Part shown: one piece after another, positions 36,396 to 64,000 of the stretch
How positions within the stretch are numbered: the stretch's first letter is position 1
Layout: each line of letters opens with the position of its first letter
NCBI RefSeq assembly: GCF_037975245.1
Contig: NC_092563.1
Coordinates: 9,480,001 to 9,544,000 of the forward strand
Source of the DNA: Apostichopus japonicus
Taxonomy: Eukaryota > Echinodermata > Holothuroidea > Aspidochirotida > Stichopodidae
Reading direction: 5' to 3'
Length of the DNA: 64,000 nt
Made by a program: the position numbers and the translations under genes
Notes under the pieces: generated by a model
Seen by the model: only the letters and a program-made list of their open reading frames with translations
Told to the model about the DNA's origin: nothing
Databases searched by the model: none

Positions 36396-36428
36396 TCAGT
36401 TGCCTTTGTCGTTTACCTCCATTGCATT

Positions 36429-36430
<2 letters not shown>

Positions 36431-36518
<88 letters not shown>

Positions 36519-36560
36519 TGTATATATATATATATTTATATATATATACATATATATAAA
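36431..36560. repeat. (TA)n microsatellite
   Basis: A long TA tract to about 36512, then interrupted TATATG/TATATT pieces. The translated Tyr-Ile frame is an artefact. Confidence 0.95.
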
Positions 36561-37302
36561 ACTCATTGTTATAAAACTACATAAACATCTTGTTTGATAG
36601 TTGCACCAAACATCGTATTCTTATGAAATTACAAATATCAAAAAGACATTTTGGTTGGCTTTTTCTGAATGTTAAACAAATGAAAGCTTCATTACGTTAT
36701 GTTTACAATAACTTCCTGATATTGTCAGGCAATTGTAGTGACATATTGACATACCTGTTTATGCATGTTATAATGCGTAACAGATAGGTTATTTGAGATA
36801 AAACCATGTCCTCTCAAATTATGTACGTATATCATATTTTTATTTACACAATATGAATATATATATATACATATATATGTATATTATTCTTTGTTTATTG
36901 TCATATTCAAAAGCACCAGGGGTGCACTCTGTACAAATGTAATCCAATAAAAGTGTGCTCTCATTGACAGTTATAAAAATCCTATAATATGCATTCACAC
37001 CAGTAGAATCACTGTGGCATAGTTATACAAACTGATTTCTGCGACACGGAGGTCCACACCCTTAAGAGCGCGGCCAGATATTTTACCCAACAATGGGTAT
37101 TCATGTATATCCAAGCAAAGTTGGGTAAAGAGTTGCCCCCCACAGAAGTAAAATCACGTCAGTTTAGCTTATTATATTTGCCAAAAAGTGATACATTGGT
37201 CAAATTGCCTGCATATAAAGTTAGTTGGATACATAAGTACTCAGTGTTGGTATAATATTTGCCCAACTTTATTTATTGTGCGGGTTCGATTACTATCTTG
37301 GC

Positions 37303-37329
37303 ATATATATATATATATATATATATATA
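37303..37329. repeat. (TA)n microsatellite at the start of a retroelement remnant
   Basis: A short TA tract directly upstream of the degraded retroelement frame at 37333-37753. Confidence 0.9.
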
Positions 37330-37332
37330 AAC

Positions 37333-37753
37333 ATTTCAAGCTTAAATATGGCAACCACAAGATGTCGTTCAACCACCAAAAACCCAAAACGCAACGGAAC
37401 TCTCGAAGCACATCTGGCAGCTGAAGCAGAACAACAAGCCTTTCACCATCAATTGGTCGCCAGCAGAGCAAAAGCCTACAGCAACGAGTCGAAGCGATGC
37501 AACATCTGCCTCACAGAAAAAGTCACCATCATCAACGCACACAAACAGACCCTCCTGAACAAACGCCCGGAACTCATATCGAAGTGCAGCCACAAAAACA
37601 AGTTCTACAAAAACAACTCCAGCCCAACCACCAAACACCGACCAGGGAACCAAACACAACAGATAACCATCCCAACTGAACACCGTCATGAGGAGAGAAC
37701 ACCGAAGAAAGGCAATAAACCCCACCAACAGAACGGACGCAAAGGAGCATAAA
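37333..37753 (+). pseudogene. Retroelement nuclease-end remnant with two frameshifts (Penelope/GIY-YIG type)
   Basis: Three consecutive frames carry parts of one conserved domain: KMSFNHQK (about 37360-37383), then NATELSKHIWQLKQNN (about 37388-37435), then AYSNESKRCNICLTEK (about 37473-37520) with LLNKRPELISKCSHKNKF (about 37551-37604). The STELSKHIW ... RCxLCxxEK ... LLNKRxELxxKCRHxNKF pattern is one I associate with the nuclease end of Penelope-like or related retroelements. The C-terminal part of the last frame is low-complexity (Pro/Asn/Thr/His). Two one-base shifts and the missing upstream RT mark it as a pseudogene. Confidence 0.6.
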
Positions 37754-39105
37754 TCGACAGAGGAACAATACACCAATAATCCTACTGCAATCCTCGGTAA
37801 TCCCGACGATGAGTCAGTTGCATTTCGAATCATTTGAAAAACATCTTCTTTACAAAATCACCATGTAAAATTAGTAAGACCTCAATAAGGTCGCGGTGTC
37901 TGTGCGTGACATTCAAACTGCAATTCACAAAATGGTAAAGTCATCGAACCGATTTTTACCCTTCTTATATTATAAACCCAGACCTCTAGAATAAATATTA
38001 CATATTTACGTGTCTGAGATTTTCCAGTTACAATACAACTGAGTGCAATTAATCATACCAGACTATGAGAATGCCCTGCATAAAATCGGAAGTACCACAT
38101 ATTTTCGTCTATTGTTTCATATGATCTGAAGTTAATGAATTACACAGTCTAATTATTTCTGTCAAATTCATCCTTGCGATGAAAATGAGATTGGTTTCAA
38201 ATTTCTTCTTTTGAGCTTGTTACTATTTCTTGAGAAAGTGCATTTTTACCCTTAAATTTATAGGGTAAAATTCACGCAACGTTTCAAATTAGGTGTTGTT
38301 GCTATATTATGTTATTTGTATACGGCTGTTTTGACATAACGCAAATATCTCTGTATTGTATTTGTTATTATTTTTATTATTATTTTGCTAGACCTCCTGA
38401 CGACGAATCATTTGTTGTTTGTTGTTTATTTGTCAGTAATTTTAACTTTATTTTATTAATGATACTTATCTCCATGCTTTCGATTTATCCAATGCTGTGA
38501 TACTTATTCTTACCTTTCTTTTCTAATCCCTTCTTCAACGTGTTCTGATCTCTTAATCTAATATGGATAATCTCAATTCAAAAGCATCTTAAATCACATC
38601 TTACGGAATGACAAAAGTACGTGTACTAATCACATCAAGTTTGGTCGTGGTAATTATAACTATATAGTTCTATCATCATTTCTTTGATATCATCTTATGA
38701 CATTCTCGATTAAATCATGTCAATAAGCCACCATTCCTCTTTTCGTGGTTAGCCAGTTTTCTTATCCCGGTAATAACAGTTTTCCGTAAGCGTCGCTTGA
38801 ACAGCTTCTGCCGCCCTTAAAGAGAAGTTAACGTACATACAAATCTTCATTTACTGGAGCAACTGTTATAAGATGTTTTTAGTTTTACATGGTTTGAAAC
38901 AACCAATCAAAGTCAGTGATTCTAGACATGCTGATATCGAGCATGCGCAATACATTGCTCTCCAAGTGTGATATTAAAATACTGTTATACTTAAAGGAAA
39001 GGAGCCAGAGCCGAAGTTTGTCATTGCCACATCTAAGCTTGACGGGACGTTATCCCTTTTAGGTCGGTTGTTAGAAGAAGTTGAAAGTGACCGTTTAGAC
39101 GAATC
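37754..39105. other. Upstream region of the CAP-EGF-ShK gene
   Basis: No coding frame is supported. No clear TATA box was identified. The sequence CCCTTTTAG at 39053-39061 looks like a splice acceptor and could end a 5'-UTR intron, in which case the promoter lies further upstream. Confidence 0.3.
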
Positions 39106-56554
<17,449 letters not shown>

Positions 56555-56652
56555 TTTGTTCCTGGCGGCTCTTTTTTTGTTTTTGGACTGATGGATGTTT
56601 ACAAAGCATGTGTGTTTGTTTGTTATATTTTAACTGTAGTAGGTAAAGTGAA

Positions 56653-56658
56653 ATTAAA
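56653..56658 (+). terminator. Possible variant polyadenylation signal
   Basis: ATTAAA about 100 bp after the stop of the CAP-EGF-ShK gene. Canonical AATAAA words occur only farther on (57393 and 57755), so the true 3' end is uncertain. Confidence 0.3.
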
Positions 56659-56659
56659 T

Positions 56660-58880
56660 AGTGGAAGTTAATGTACAGTTGGTAAAATTTCATCGCTACT
56701 TCCTATATTGTGATTTTGTGCAGCCATGTTTGTACGCATCAATACGTTTTCGTGCCATTGATAATTGATTCTGGTTTTTACAATAGAGTGGCTGAGCAGT
56801 ACGGTACGTAACCGGGCTAGCATTATTATACATATCATCAATTAAGAGTATCGTTTCCCTACAGGGTAGCATACTCCATGTTACTTCGCCATACAGTTAT
56901 ACACTATATTATCAAACCCAATGTGGTCTGCAAATCCCTGCAGAAGTTCTCACTAGCTAAAACCCTACCCACCATGGGATTTATTGCAGACACATTAGCC
57001 ATTCATTGATGGCCATCTATAATTTGAGTTACAAGAGCTCTAAGTTTTCGTCACTTTTAAACAAGGCTCTTACCTCACCAGTAAACCATTTTCGTGCGGT
57101 GCTCTTGGGAGGACAACAGGGGTCTAAGGTATTGCGAAACTATTCGCACCAAATGTAGTTCCATTTGTGTTTTCTAAAATCCACCAAAAACCATTTGTTT
57201 GATAACGTATTGAGATAGATGTTCTCCTGTTGCTGTGATACTTTTCCTGACACTCGGACGGATTGATTTTGACTCAACATGGAGTGTGTCACCACAGATA
57301 CTTGGACGGAATGAAATCGACTCAACATGGAGTGTGTCACAACAGATACGGATCACAAATGGGCTGTTGGTGATTAGAAAAAAAAAAACAAGAATAAAAC
57401 AAAAAAATCATAAAATTATTTTCTAGTCTAGATTGTACAAGGTATTTGATGTAATTGTTCTGACTGTTTTGATTAACTTACCCTTTCACCTTGTGGTTGA
57501 TATATTGTCTCAGCTGACAAATTCATGTTTTATAATGAAATTGGACTCGTATCTGAACTTTAATCATACGAGTTGTGTACTGTTGTACATTACTTTAAAT
57601 GTACTTAGTGAATATCTTCTACTCTTATTTACAATACAGAAAGTATATTTCTTGCAGACATGAGTTATAGCGAATATAAAGATATGATAAGTTGATTAAA
57701 TGCGATGTTTGTTTATTGTTAATGTTGACAAATGCTGTGCAAACGATGGTTCAGAATAAATACTCTGCAAATAACATTCTGTTTAGTATGGACTTCTTGT
57801 TTTGAATCGTTTGTACAGGAGAACTAGACCCATCGAACCAACATGTGCCATCATTAATCAGTAATGGTGGATCCCGTTCTGGGGGAGTTGGGGGGGGGGA
57901 GTTGGGGGAGATGGAGGAATGGAGGGGGAAGGGCTTCAAAGAAAGAAATGTCATCAAGACTTTTACAGCGCCGGAACTGACATTTTAAAACGTTGATGAG
58001 AATGGTCTCCGAGCCAAATGCGATCTTTTCTTTTTTACAACGTATTTATGGAAGGTCAACAAAACCGTGTGGTATAGCACGTTACCCTTTTCGCTACCCA
58101 CCAATCCCCTACCACCCACCTCAACCCCTTGCACAACTCATAGCCAATGCATGTCATCTCAGTGTTTCAATAAACTCTGTTAAAAACGATAAGTTCCAGT
58201 ACAATTTGACCTAGACATATTTGTCAATATTCGTTAACATGTTAGTTGAGACCACAAAAGCCTTATGTATATCTATTGTATTTTCCTAAATATGTTTCCT
58301 TTTGTTTGTAAGGAGCTTTGGTTATAGAAGGCAGACTATGTACTATGAAGTTAATGCTGTAACATTCTATAATTACTGGTTCTCTAATGTTTGAAGTTCA
58401 ATTTCTTAAAACCTATCAGTAATTGGCTAAAGATATCATAATCAGAACTGACATTGGCTGTACTTACAACGATCTACAACATTGTTAAGGCTGAATAAAT
58501 TTGGTGATTTGAAGTCATACTACAAGTTATAAACGCCACAAAGTTAAGTTATATTGCTTCAATGTTAATACGTTTCTTGACCATTGAGTGAAGCATAATA
58601 GACTCACACACTCACCTGAAACGGAGGAACCGTGTGGGCAGGGGTTGTCTGGAGACGACGTTAGATGTGTGAAATGTTTAGTTCGTCATCATCCTATCAT
58701 GTGACTATAAGCTTTCTATTCAGTGCGTTACATCAAAGCAAGCGTTGAGCATTTTCTGTCAAACTTTGTGGCGCTGTTTTACTCCGCACACTTAGGTTCG
58801 CAACTCCAAAGATTTCTGCCAAAGTATTGATCATTTCGAATGACACGTATCACTAAATATAACACATATTAATCTCCGGG
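56660..58880. other. Spacer with a two-unit 48-bp duplication
   Basis: Two adjacent copies of about 48 bp (ACTCAACATGGAGTGTGTCA in each) lie at about 57251-57347. A G-tract occurs near 57880-57920. No gene was recognised. Confidence 0.5.

Positions 58881-58883
<3 letters not shown>

Positions 58884-58972
<89 letters not shown>
58884..58972. repeat. (TA)n microsatellite
   Basis: A long uninterrupted TA tract directly upstream of the LINE reverse-transcriptase remnant. Confidence 0.97.
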
Positions 58973-58974
<2 letters not shown>

Positions 58975-58975
<1 letters not shown>

Positions 58976-59792
58976 AAACCTGATAGGAGTCCGGCCTTTT
59001 AACAAAATTATCGGCTCATAACACTCCTGAACATTGACTATAAAATTGGCGCGAAAGCGATAGCTTCTAGATTTAAATCTGTTATCCATAATATCATTGG
59101 TCCTCAAGACCGGTTTTTTGAAAAATACGTTTATTGGGGAAACATTAGATTTTTCTTAGACTTAAGAGTATTGCTCTCATCATGAAATTCCAGGTTTTTT
59201 CTTTCTCGTAGATTTTCAAAAAGCCTTTGATAAATTAGAATGGTTGTTCGTTAAAACAACTCTTTCATATTTCAACTTTGGTGTAAGTATAAAAAGATGG
59301 ATAGATGTTTTTTATAGTAACTGTCATAGTTGTATTTGTAACAATGGTTATTCGACGGGTTTCTTTCCACTTCAACGGGGAGTCCGTCAGGGATGCCTAT
59401 TGAGCCCATATTTATTTATCTTGGTGGCCGAGGTATTTGCCATAAAAGTACAGAATGATGAGATTATTAAGGGTATTAGATTAAGTAACACAAAAGTAAA
59501 AATTATGCAATATGCTGACGACACCACACTTTTTCTTGATGGCAGTGTGACCACGAGTACGGAGATGATTCGTATTTTTAATCAGTTAAAAGAAAGTTCA
59601 GGTTTGTCTATGAATATGTCTAAGTCTAGTCTTTTTCCGCTGGGCCCATATAGCAGTCATATTCCAGCTGCAGTATTTGACTTTAATATTACTATTTCAC
59701 ATGGACCAGTTCAGATGCTTTGGATCACTTTTACGGGTGATGGCAATGATCTGTTCCGGCTGAATTATCAACCGAAACTTTCTAGATATTAG
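58975..59792 (+). pseudogene. LINE reverse transcriptase remnant (L1/Tx1-like)
   Basis: From about 59025 the frame reads TLLNIDYKIGAKAIASRFKS, then GPQDRFF with a shift in a T-run. After stops, DFQKAFDKLEWLF (about 59212) opens a clean 194-codon stretch with RT motif B (RGVRQGCLLSPYLFILVAE) and the catalytic YADD (QYADDTTLFLDG, near 59510). These are the conserved RT palm motifs of the L1/Tx1 branch. It is truncated at both ends and has frame breaks in its first third. It ends near 59790, where another LINE begins. Confidence 0.8.
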
Positions 59793-59794
59793 AA

Positions 59795-59975
59795 TACTAA
59801 AGATTGTGCCCACAAGGATGATGAATCACCAAACTTTACCTGTGTAAATTGTAAGAAAGCCGACAATGATCGTCAGTTTACTAACACTGCATTCTCGTTT
59901 TCCTGTCCTTGCTACATTAATGAGCAGAAAGAACTTCGTAAAAGCATATCATTTTATAATTCTTCAAAAAACTAG
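59795..59975 (+). pseudogene. LINE ORF1 C-terminal piece (CR1/L2-like element)
   Basis: The frame from about 59805 reads KDCAHKDDESPNFTCVNCKK, then TAFSFSCPCYINEQKELR, ending at TAG 59973. Paired cysteines followed by a CPxYxxExE-type stretch resemble the zinc-knuckle end of ORF1 in CR1/L2/Jockey-like LINEs. It sits immediately before the ORF2 start at 60002, the usual ORF1-ORF2 order, so it belongs to the element below. The upstream part of ORF1 is missing. Confidence 0.5.
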
Positions 59976-60001
59976 AGACAGTAAATCAGGTCAATTCACC
60001 T

Positions 60002-62210
60002 TTGAAAATGGTCTGTTGGAATGTGAGGTCATTGAACAACAAAACTGAAGATGTCATGATATTTTTAACTGACAATAACATTGATATTGGACTCATTAGT
60101 GAAACTTGGCTCACTGATTACATTAATCCAACTACAAGTGTCATCAAAGAATTTGGCTACAATATTACCCATAGCTTCAGAACTAACCAACGCGGGGGCG
60201 GTGTTGCGATTATTTATAAACCTGACTTCGACGTTAAAACCATATCTCTTGGAAACTTTACTTCATTTGAGTACACTTCACTCTTACTGAAGTGTAATAA
60301 TAATTCAAAACTGCTGATAATCTCGCTATACCGGCTGCAGTCCGTTTTGGTTACATGCTTTTTACATGAATTTGATAACTTCCTGCAGGATGTGATGATC
60401 CAAAATGATCATATTATTTTATGTGGTGATATAAATATTCATATTGACATCTCTACTGCCAAATCTTCTTCTCAATTTACTGATACTCTGAACTCATTTG
60501 GGCTTATACAGTATGTGAATTCACCTACACACAATCTTGGTCATACATTGGATATTGTGGTTGCCAGTGAGCATCTTGTTGATCTAAAAACTGTTGACGT
60601 TCTGGATAATATTACGTTGAGCGACCATTTTCCTATTAAGCTTGATGTTTTACTCAGCTGCGATCAGCATCAGTATAAAGATATATCCGTTAGAAACGTG
60701 AAGTCTGTTGATGCAAAAGCCCTTTCCTGTGATATAAACCGTGAATTTTCCAACTACGAAGCAGTGACTACGAATTTCAAAGATGCAGTTAACATATGTA
60801 ATTCAAAAATCGCTTTGATAATAGATAAACATGCCCCACTAGTGACCAGAAGAATAAAAGTTGTTAACACGGCACCTTGGTTTGACACTGATTATGTAAA
60901 TCAGCGGCGTCTTCGCAGGAAAGCAGAAAGGAAATGGCATAAATCTGGTCTAACTGTTGACAAAGACGTCTATCTTCAAGTTAGAAAAGACACTACGACA
61001 ATGGCTCGTTCAAAGAAAGGGATTTCTTTATAATCAAGTTCCAAAATTGTGCGGGGAATTCCAAAGCCCTTTACAAATTTGTGCATAATTTCCTTGACAA
61101 AAATCAAACCAAAATCCTTCCACCTACTGTTTCTCTACAAACTCTTACAAATGACTTTAATGAGTATTTTAACGACAAAATAGCACAAATACGGTCTAAT
61201 TTTCAGGACATTGACAGAGATTCTGAACAGCTTGATAATGCTTTTCGTGGAGTTGTCTTATCTCAGTTTGAACCTACCAGTATTGATGAGTTAAGGGAGA
61301 TAATTAATGATACTGGAATTAAATGCTCCCCTAGTGCCATATTTCCGAGAGATCTCCTACAAAGTAATATTGATTTTTTTCTTCCTTGCATATGTCATCT
61401 CGTTAATTTGTCTCTCATCACTGGCAGTATGGATGGTCTAAAACTTGCAGATATTTCTCCTGTCATCAAAGGGAATGGCTTAGACCATAACAATTTTAAA
61501 AATTATAGACCGATCTCCAATCTATCTTTTTTGGGTAAATTGATTGAAAGAGTTGTTCTTAAACGATTGAATACTCACATGCACTCAAATAGCCTCAATA
61601 TTTCCAGGCAATCTGCTTACAAAAAACCCATAGTTCCGAAACCCTCCTTTTGAGAGTAACTAATGATATATTAGTTGCCAGTGGCAGTGGCCATGCTACT
61701 GTGCTTGTACTCCTTGACTTAAGCTCGGCTTTTGACACCATTGACCATAATGTGCTTTTGTCTGTATTATCTAATGAAATTGGTATTACTGGTATTGTCC
61801 TAAACTGGTTTAAAAGTTTTATTGTGGGCAGATCTCAAAGAGTTAGAATAGGGGGCTGTACTTCTGATCAGATTACTATTAAGTTTGGTGTGCCACAGGG
61901 ATCTGTTTTGGGTCCGGTCTTATTTAACATCTATATTCGCTCACTTTACGCTGAAGTTTCTAGAATGGGTTTTAACATTCATGGTTTTGCAGATGATCAC
62001 CAGGTTTATAAACACTTCAGGCACCATAATCAAGGATCAGTTCTGGTTGACTCTCTGCAATCCTCCTTTGGTTGTATCCAACGTTGGATGCGCAAATATT
62101 ACTTGCAACTCAACCCTGGCAAGACCCAAATAATTGTATTTGGTCCCCCTACTATACTAAAACTGATTCACATCAAGGGTGTTATTCTTGACTCTGTTGA
62201 TTGTGTACAC
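60002..62210 (+). pseudogene. CR1/L2-like LINE ORF2, frameshifted and 3'-truncated
   Basis: Three successive frames form one ORF2. The first (60002-61033) is an apurinic-type endonuclease: CWNVRSLNNK, LISETWLT (Glu34), RGGGVAIIYK, ILCGDINIHID and LSDHFPI. A shift near 61000-61015 leads to the second (61023-61653), with the linker and RT motif NYRPISNLSFLGKLIERVVL. A one-base change in the A6C3 run near 61620-61629 leads to the third (61632-62252), with DLSSAFDTIDH (motif A), GVPQGSVLGPVLF (motif B) and GFADDHQVYKHF (motif C, FADD in place of YADD). The protein breaks off after the LNPGKTQ segment near 62200; the C-terminus and 3' tail are gone. Confidence 0.85.
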
Positions 62211-62211
62211 T

Positions 62212-62455
62212 GCAAAAACAAATTGGTTGAATGCAACCAAAAAAATGGTTAATTTCAACCAATTTGATCACTTGTTGTGAGTCCCACCAATAAATTGGCT
62301 ACCATAACCAACATCAATTGGTTAAGTCATTAAACAATGAAAATTGGTTACATTAACCAATAAAATTGGTTAAGTCCACCAATTATGCAACCAATTTATG
62401 TGGTTGACATAACCAATCCTGTTCCTTAACCAATTAATTGGTTATTAATTGTTGA
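62212..62455. repeat. Cluster of AACCAAT / ATTGGTT words on both strands
   Basis: Within about 240 bp ATTGGTT occurs five times and its reverse complement AACCAAT five times, plus several one-base variants, at irregular spacing. Some pairs are back to back (TTAACCAATTAATTGGTTAT near 62431). The cluster starts where the LINE ORF2 breaks off and ends near 62450. Confidence 0.8.
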
Positions 62456-63690
62456 CTTCAGTCAGCTCTCCCTCATCTGTTCCAGCGTCCAGCACTGCAG
62501 CTCTCCAGTGTAGGCCAAAAATGAATCGAACAACATTTTTTTATGGTATTATAGCTTTAACACAATCATGTATTGCTCTTGGAACTCTACAACAGCATGC
62601 AATTTACATAAAATGATATGGCAAGGATGATATGAGGTATACAGTCAAGGTTAGTTCATTTGCAAAGAAACAATATCGATGCAACAATGCATATAAGATT
62701 TTACAATTTTCTGTGCCGACTGTGCGTGTGCAAATAAAGAAAAAACAACAGGAAATGGAGCTTTTATTAAATAAAGGGCAGGCAAGCACTATGGACGGAA
62801 TCTGCATTGTTAAAACATTTGCCATTCCAACCTTTCTGAAGAAAGTAAACAGCAATATTGTGCATAGTTTTATAATGAGCACAATAGCCTATCAGAAAAG
62901 GGAAACTGCTGTCAAGACAATTTTAATGGTAGAATTCATAATACTGATCAGAGAAACCACTTGGTAAAATGGCTTTAGTTTTATAGCACACTTAGTTGAA
63001 TGTTTACACTTGAAATCATAAAAACAGTATCATAAAAGTTGCAATAAGGACGGATAGATAAAACATTCCCCAAAAATTCATGTTGCTAAATATAAGGAAA
63101 ACTATAGCTGTTCAATTTGAAGAAAAGCTTCAAAAACAAACGTTCCCAAGCTTTAATATTCAGAAAACTTCATCAGTTTGAGTAACAACATAACCAAAAT
63201 TAGTGGACGGACAAATGAATGAAAGAATTTAACCCTTACTCCACTGAAACCTCATCATATAACTCAGGTGGATGTTTAGTATCTTCAAGTAATAAAACAA
63301 ATGATACTTAAGGAGTACAAACATGGTTATAATAAACAGATATCAAGGGTCAGAAATTCATACTCTAAAACTGCATGCCATAAAAAGTTGGGTGACATAC
63401 TTTCATGGTATGCATTACATCAGACTTAAATTCAGTCACATTGTAACATGTTAACTTTGCCTGTTTTTTATTCCATAAAAATTTATAAAATTTACAAAAA
63501 GGGACATGTAACACCCCCCTCCCTGGTATTGCAAGTATTAATCTTATGCAACCCGTCCACAAAAACACCAATTTCCAACATTTTCAGTAACTACAGGAAG
63601 TGATACATGAATAAGGAGGCTAATTACAAATATTGTCATGCAATGATCTCTTTTCAGACTTGTCAAAAAATAATCAATATCAACTCAATA
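62456..63690. other. Spacer without recognised genes
   Basis: The 111-codon frame at 62632-62967 (+) has no signal peptide, domain or splice context that I recognise. Rest of the stretch is AT-rich. Confidence 0.35.
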
Positions 63691-63691
63691 A

Positions 63692-64000
63692 GCCCCTTTA
63701 ATGGCCAAGCAGAGTTTAGTCAGAGTCCGGTCTCAGGATCGACAGCAGTTCTCTTACCCGTGGTGTTACAGAATCATACTGTGTTTCAATATTATAAATG
63801 CCTCTCTGCAGAAAGGTCCACGGAGACTTACACTCCAATGGATATTTAATATTGAAGACCTGAAAAGTTTTAAAGCAGACATCTATGCCTTTAACAACCG
63901 AGGGCACGGAATATACAATGTTGTTCAAAAATACGAAGACTTGCTAAACATCCAGAACAGAAGTGCCAATTACTACGACCTGCGGCTGCCAGGTAACAGA
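63692..64000 (+). CDS. Open frame running off the right edge, possible exon
   Basis: The frame is open from 63692 to the window end with no stop (103 codons); its first ATG is at 63701. A strong acceptor (GCCTCTCTGCAG, ending 63811) precedes a protein-like stretch beginning KGPRRLTLQWIFNIEDLKS and including FNNRGHGIYNVVQKYEDLL. A donor-like CCAG|GTAACA follows at 63993. The exon may therefore be 63812-63992 (60 codons plus one base). The family is not recognised. An overlapping 70-codon frame on the - strand (63928-63716) is the less protein-like alternative. Confidence 0.4.

Noticed and set aside
62632-62967. 111-codon frame as a gene
   Set aside because: No domain, no signal, no splice context, and composition like the surrounding non-coding DNA.

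Overview
The window is nuclear DNA from an animal, most likely a marine invertebrate deuterostome; an echinoderm such as a sea cucumber would fit, but this is inferred from the style of the gene and repeats and not proven. The DNA is AT-rich, has GT-AG introns, (TA)n and (TAA)n microsatellites, tRNA-derived SINE pieces, Penelope-like and LINE retroelement remnants and many foldback (inverted-repeat) elements. There are no operons, CRISPR arrays or rRNA genes. Most open frames in all six frames are chance frames or lie in repeats.

The clearest host gene is on the + strand between 39106 and 56554. Eight exons join in phase to a 341-residue secreted protein: signal peptide, CAP/SCP domain, short Cys-rich hinge, a small EGF-like module, a six-cysteine ShK module and a short tail. 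Its seven introns (about 16.4 kb) hold a hAT-type MITE with an 8-bp target duplication, two copies of a 310-bp foldback family, a 25-bp minisatellite with a 324-bp higher-order period, a (TAA)n tract and a 21-bp minisatellite.

A second, smaller gene model has two phase-compatible exons (23558-23674 and 24716-25044). They encode a basic protein whose C-terminal helical module resembles one found at the ends of metazoan transposon-related or zinc-finger proteins. It lies in a block of about 6.3 kb flanked by direct repeats and carrying several GGGGA/TCCCC hairpins. A third possible gene starts at the right edge, where an open frame from 63692 runs off the window.

Layout: 0-2.1 kb, two adjacent inverted-repeat elements, one with arms made of 22-bp tandem repeats. 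3.2-8.4 kb, two large foldback elements in opposite orientation, one broken by a hairpin element and one by a SINE. 10.9-11.9 kb, a tandem duplication. 14.5 kb, first copy of the 310-bp foldback. 15.7-16.2 kb, a decayed VWA-like sequence. 16.4-18.0 kb, (TA)n tracts around a 5'-truncated Penelope-like element with a likely minimal hammerhead ribozyme. 21.7-28.7 kb, the repeat-bounded block with the small gene. 28.7-39 kb, mostly non-coding with LINE and Penelope remnants and a tRNA-like sequence inside a foldback. 39-56.6 kb, the CAP-EGF-ShK gene. 58.9-62.3 kb, two stacked LINE pseudogenes, ending in a cluster of AACCAAT/ATTGGTT words. 62.5-64 kb, sparse sequence and the edge exon.
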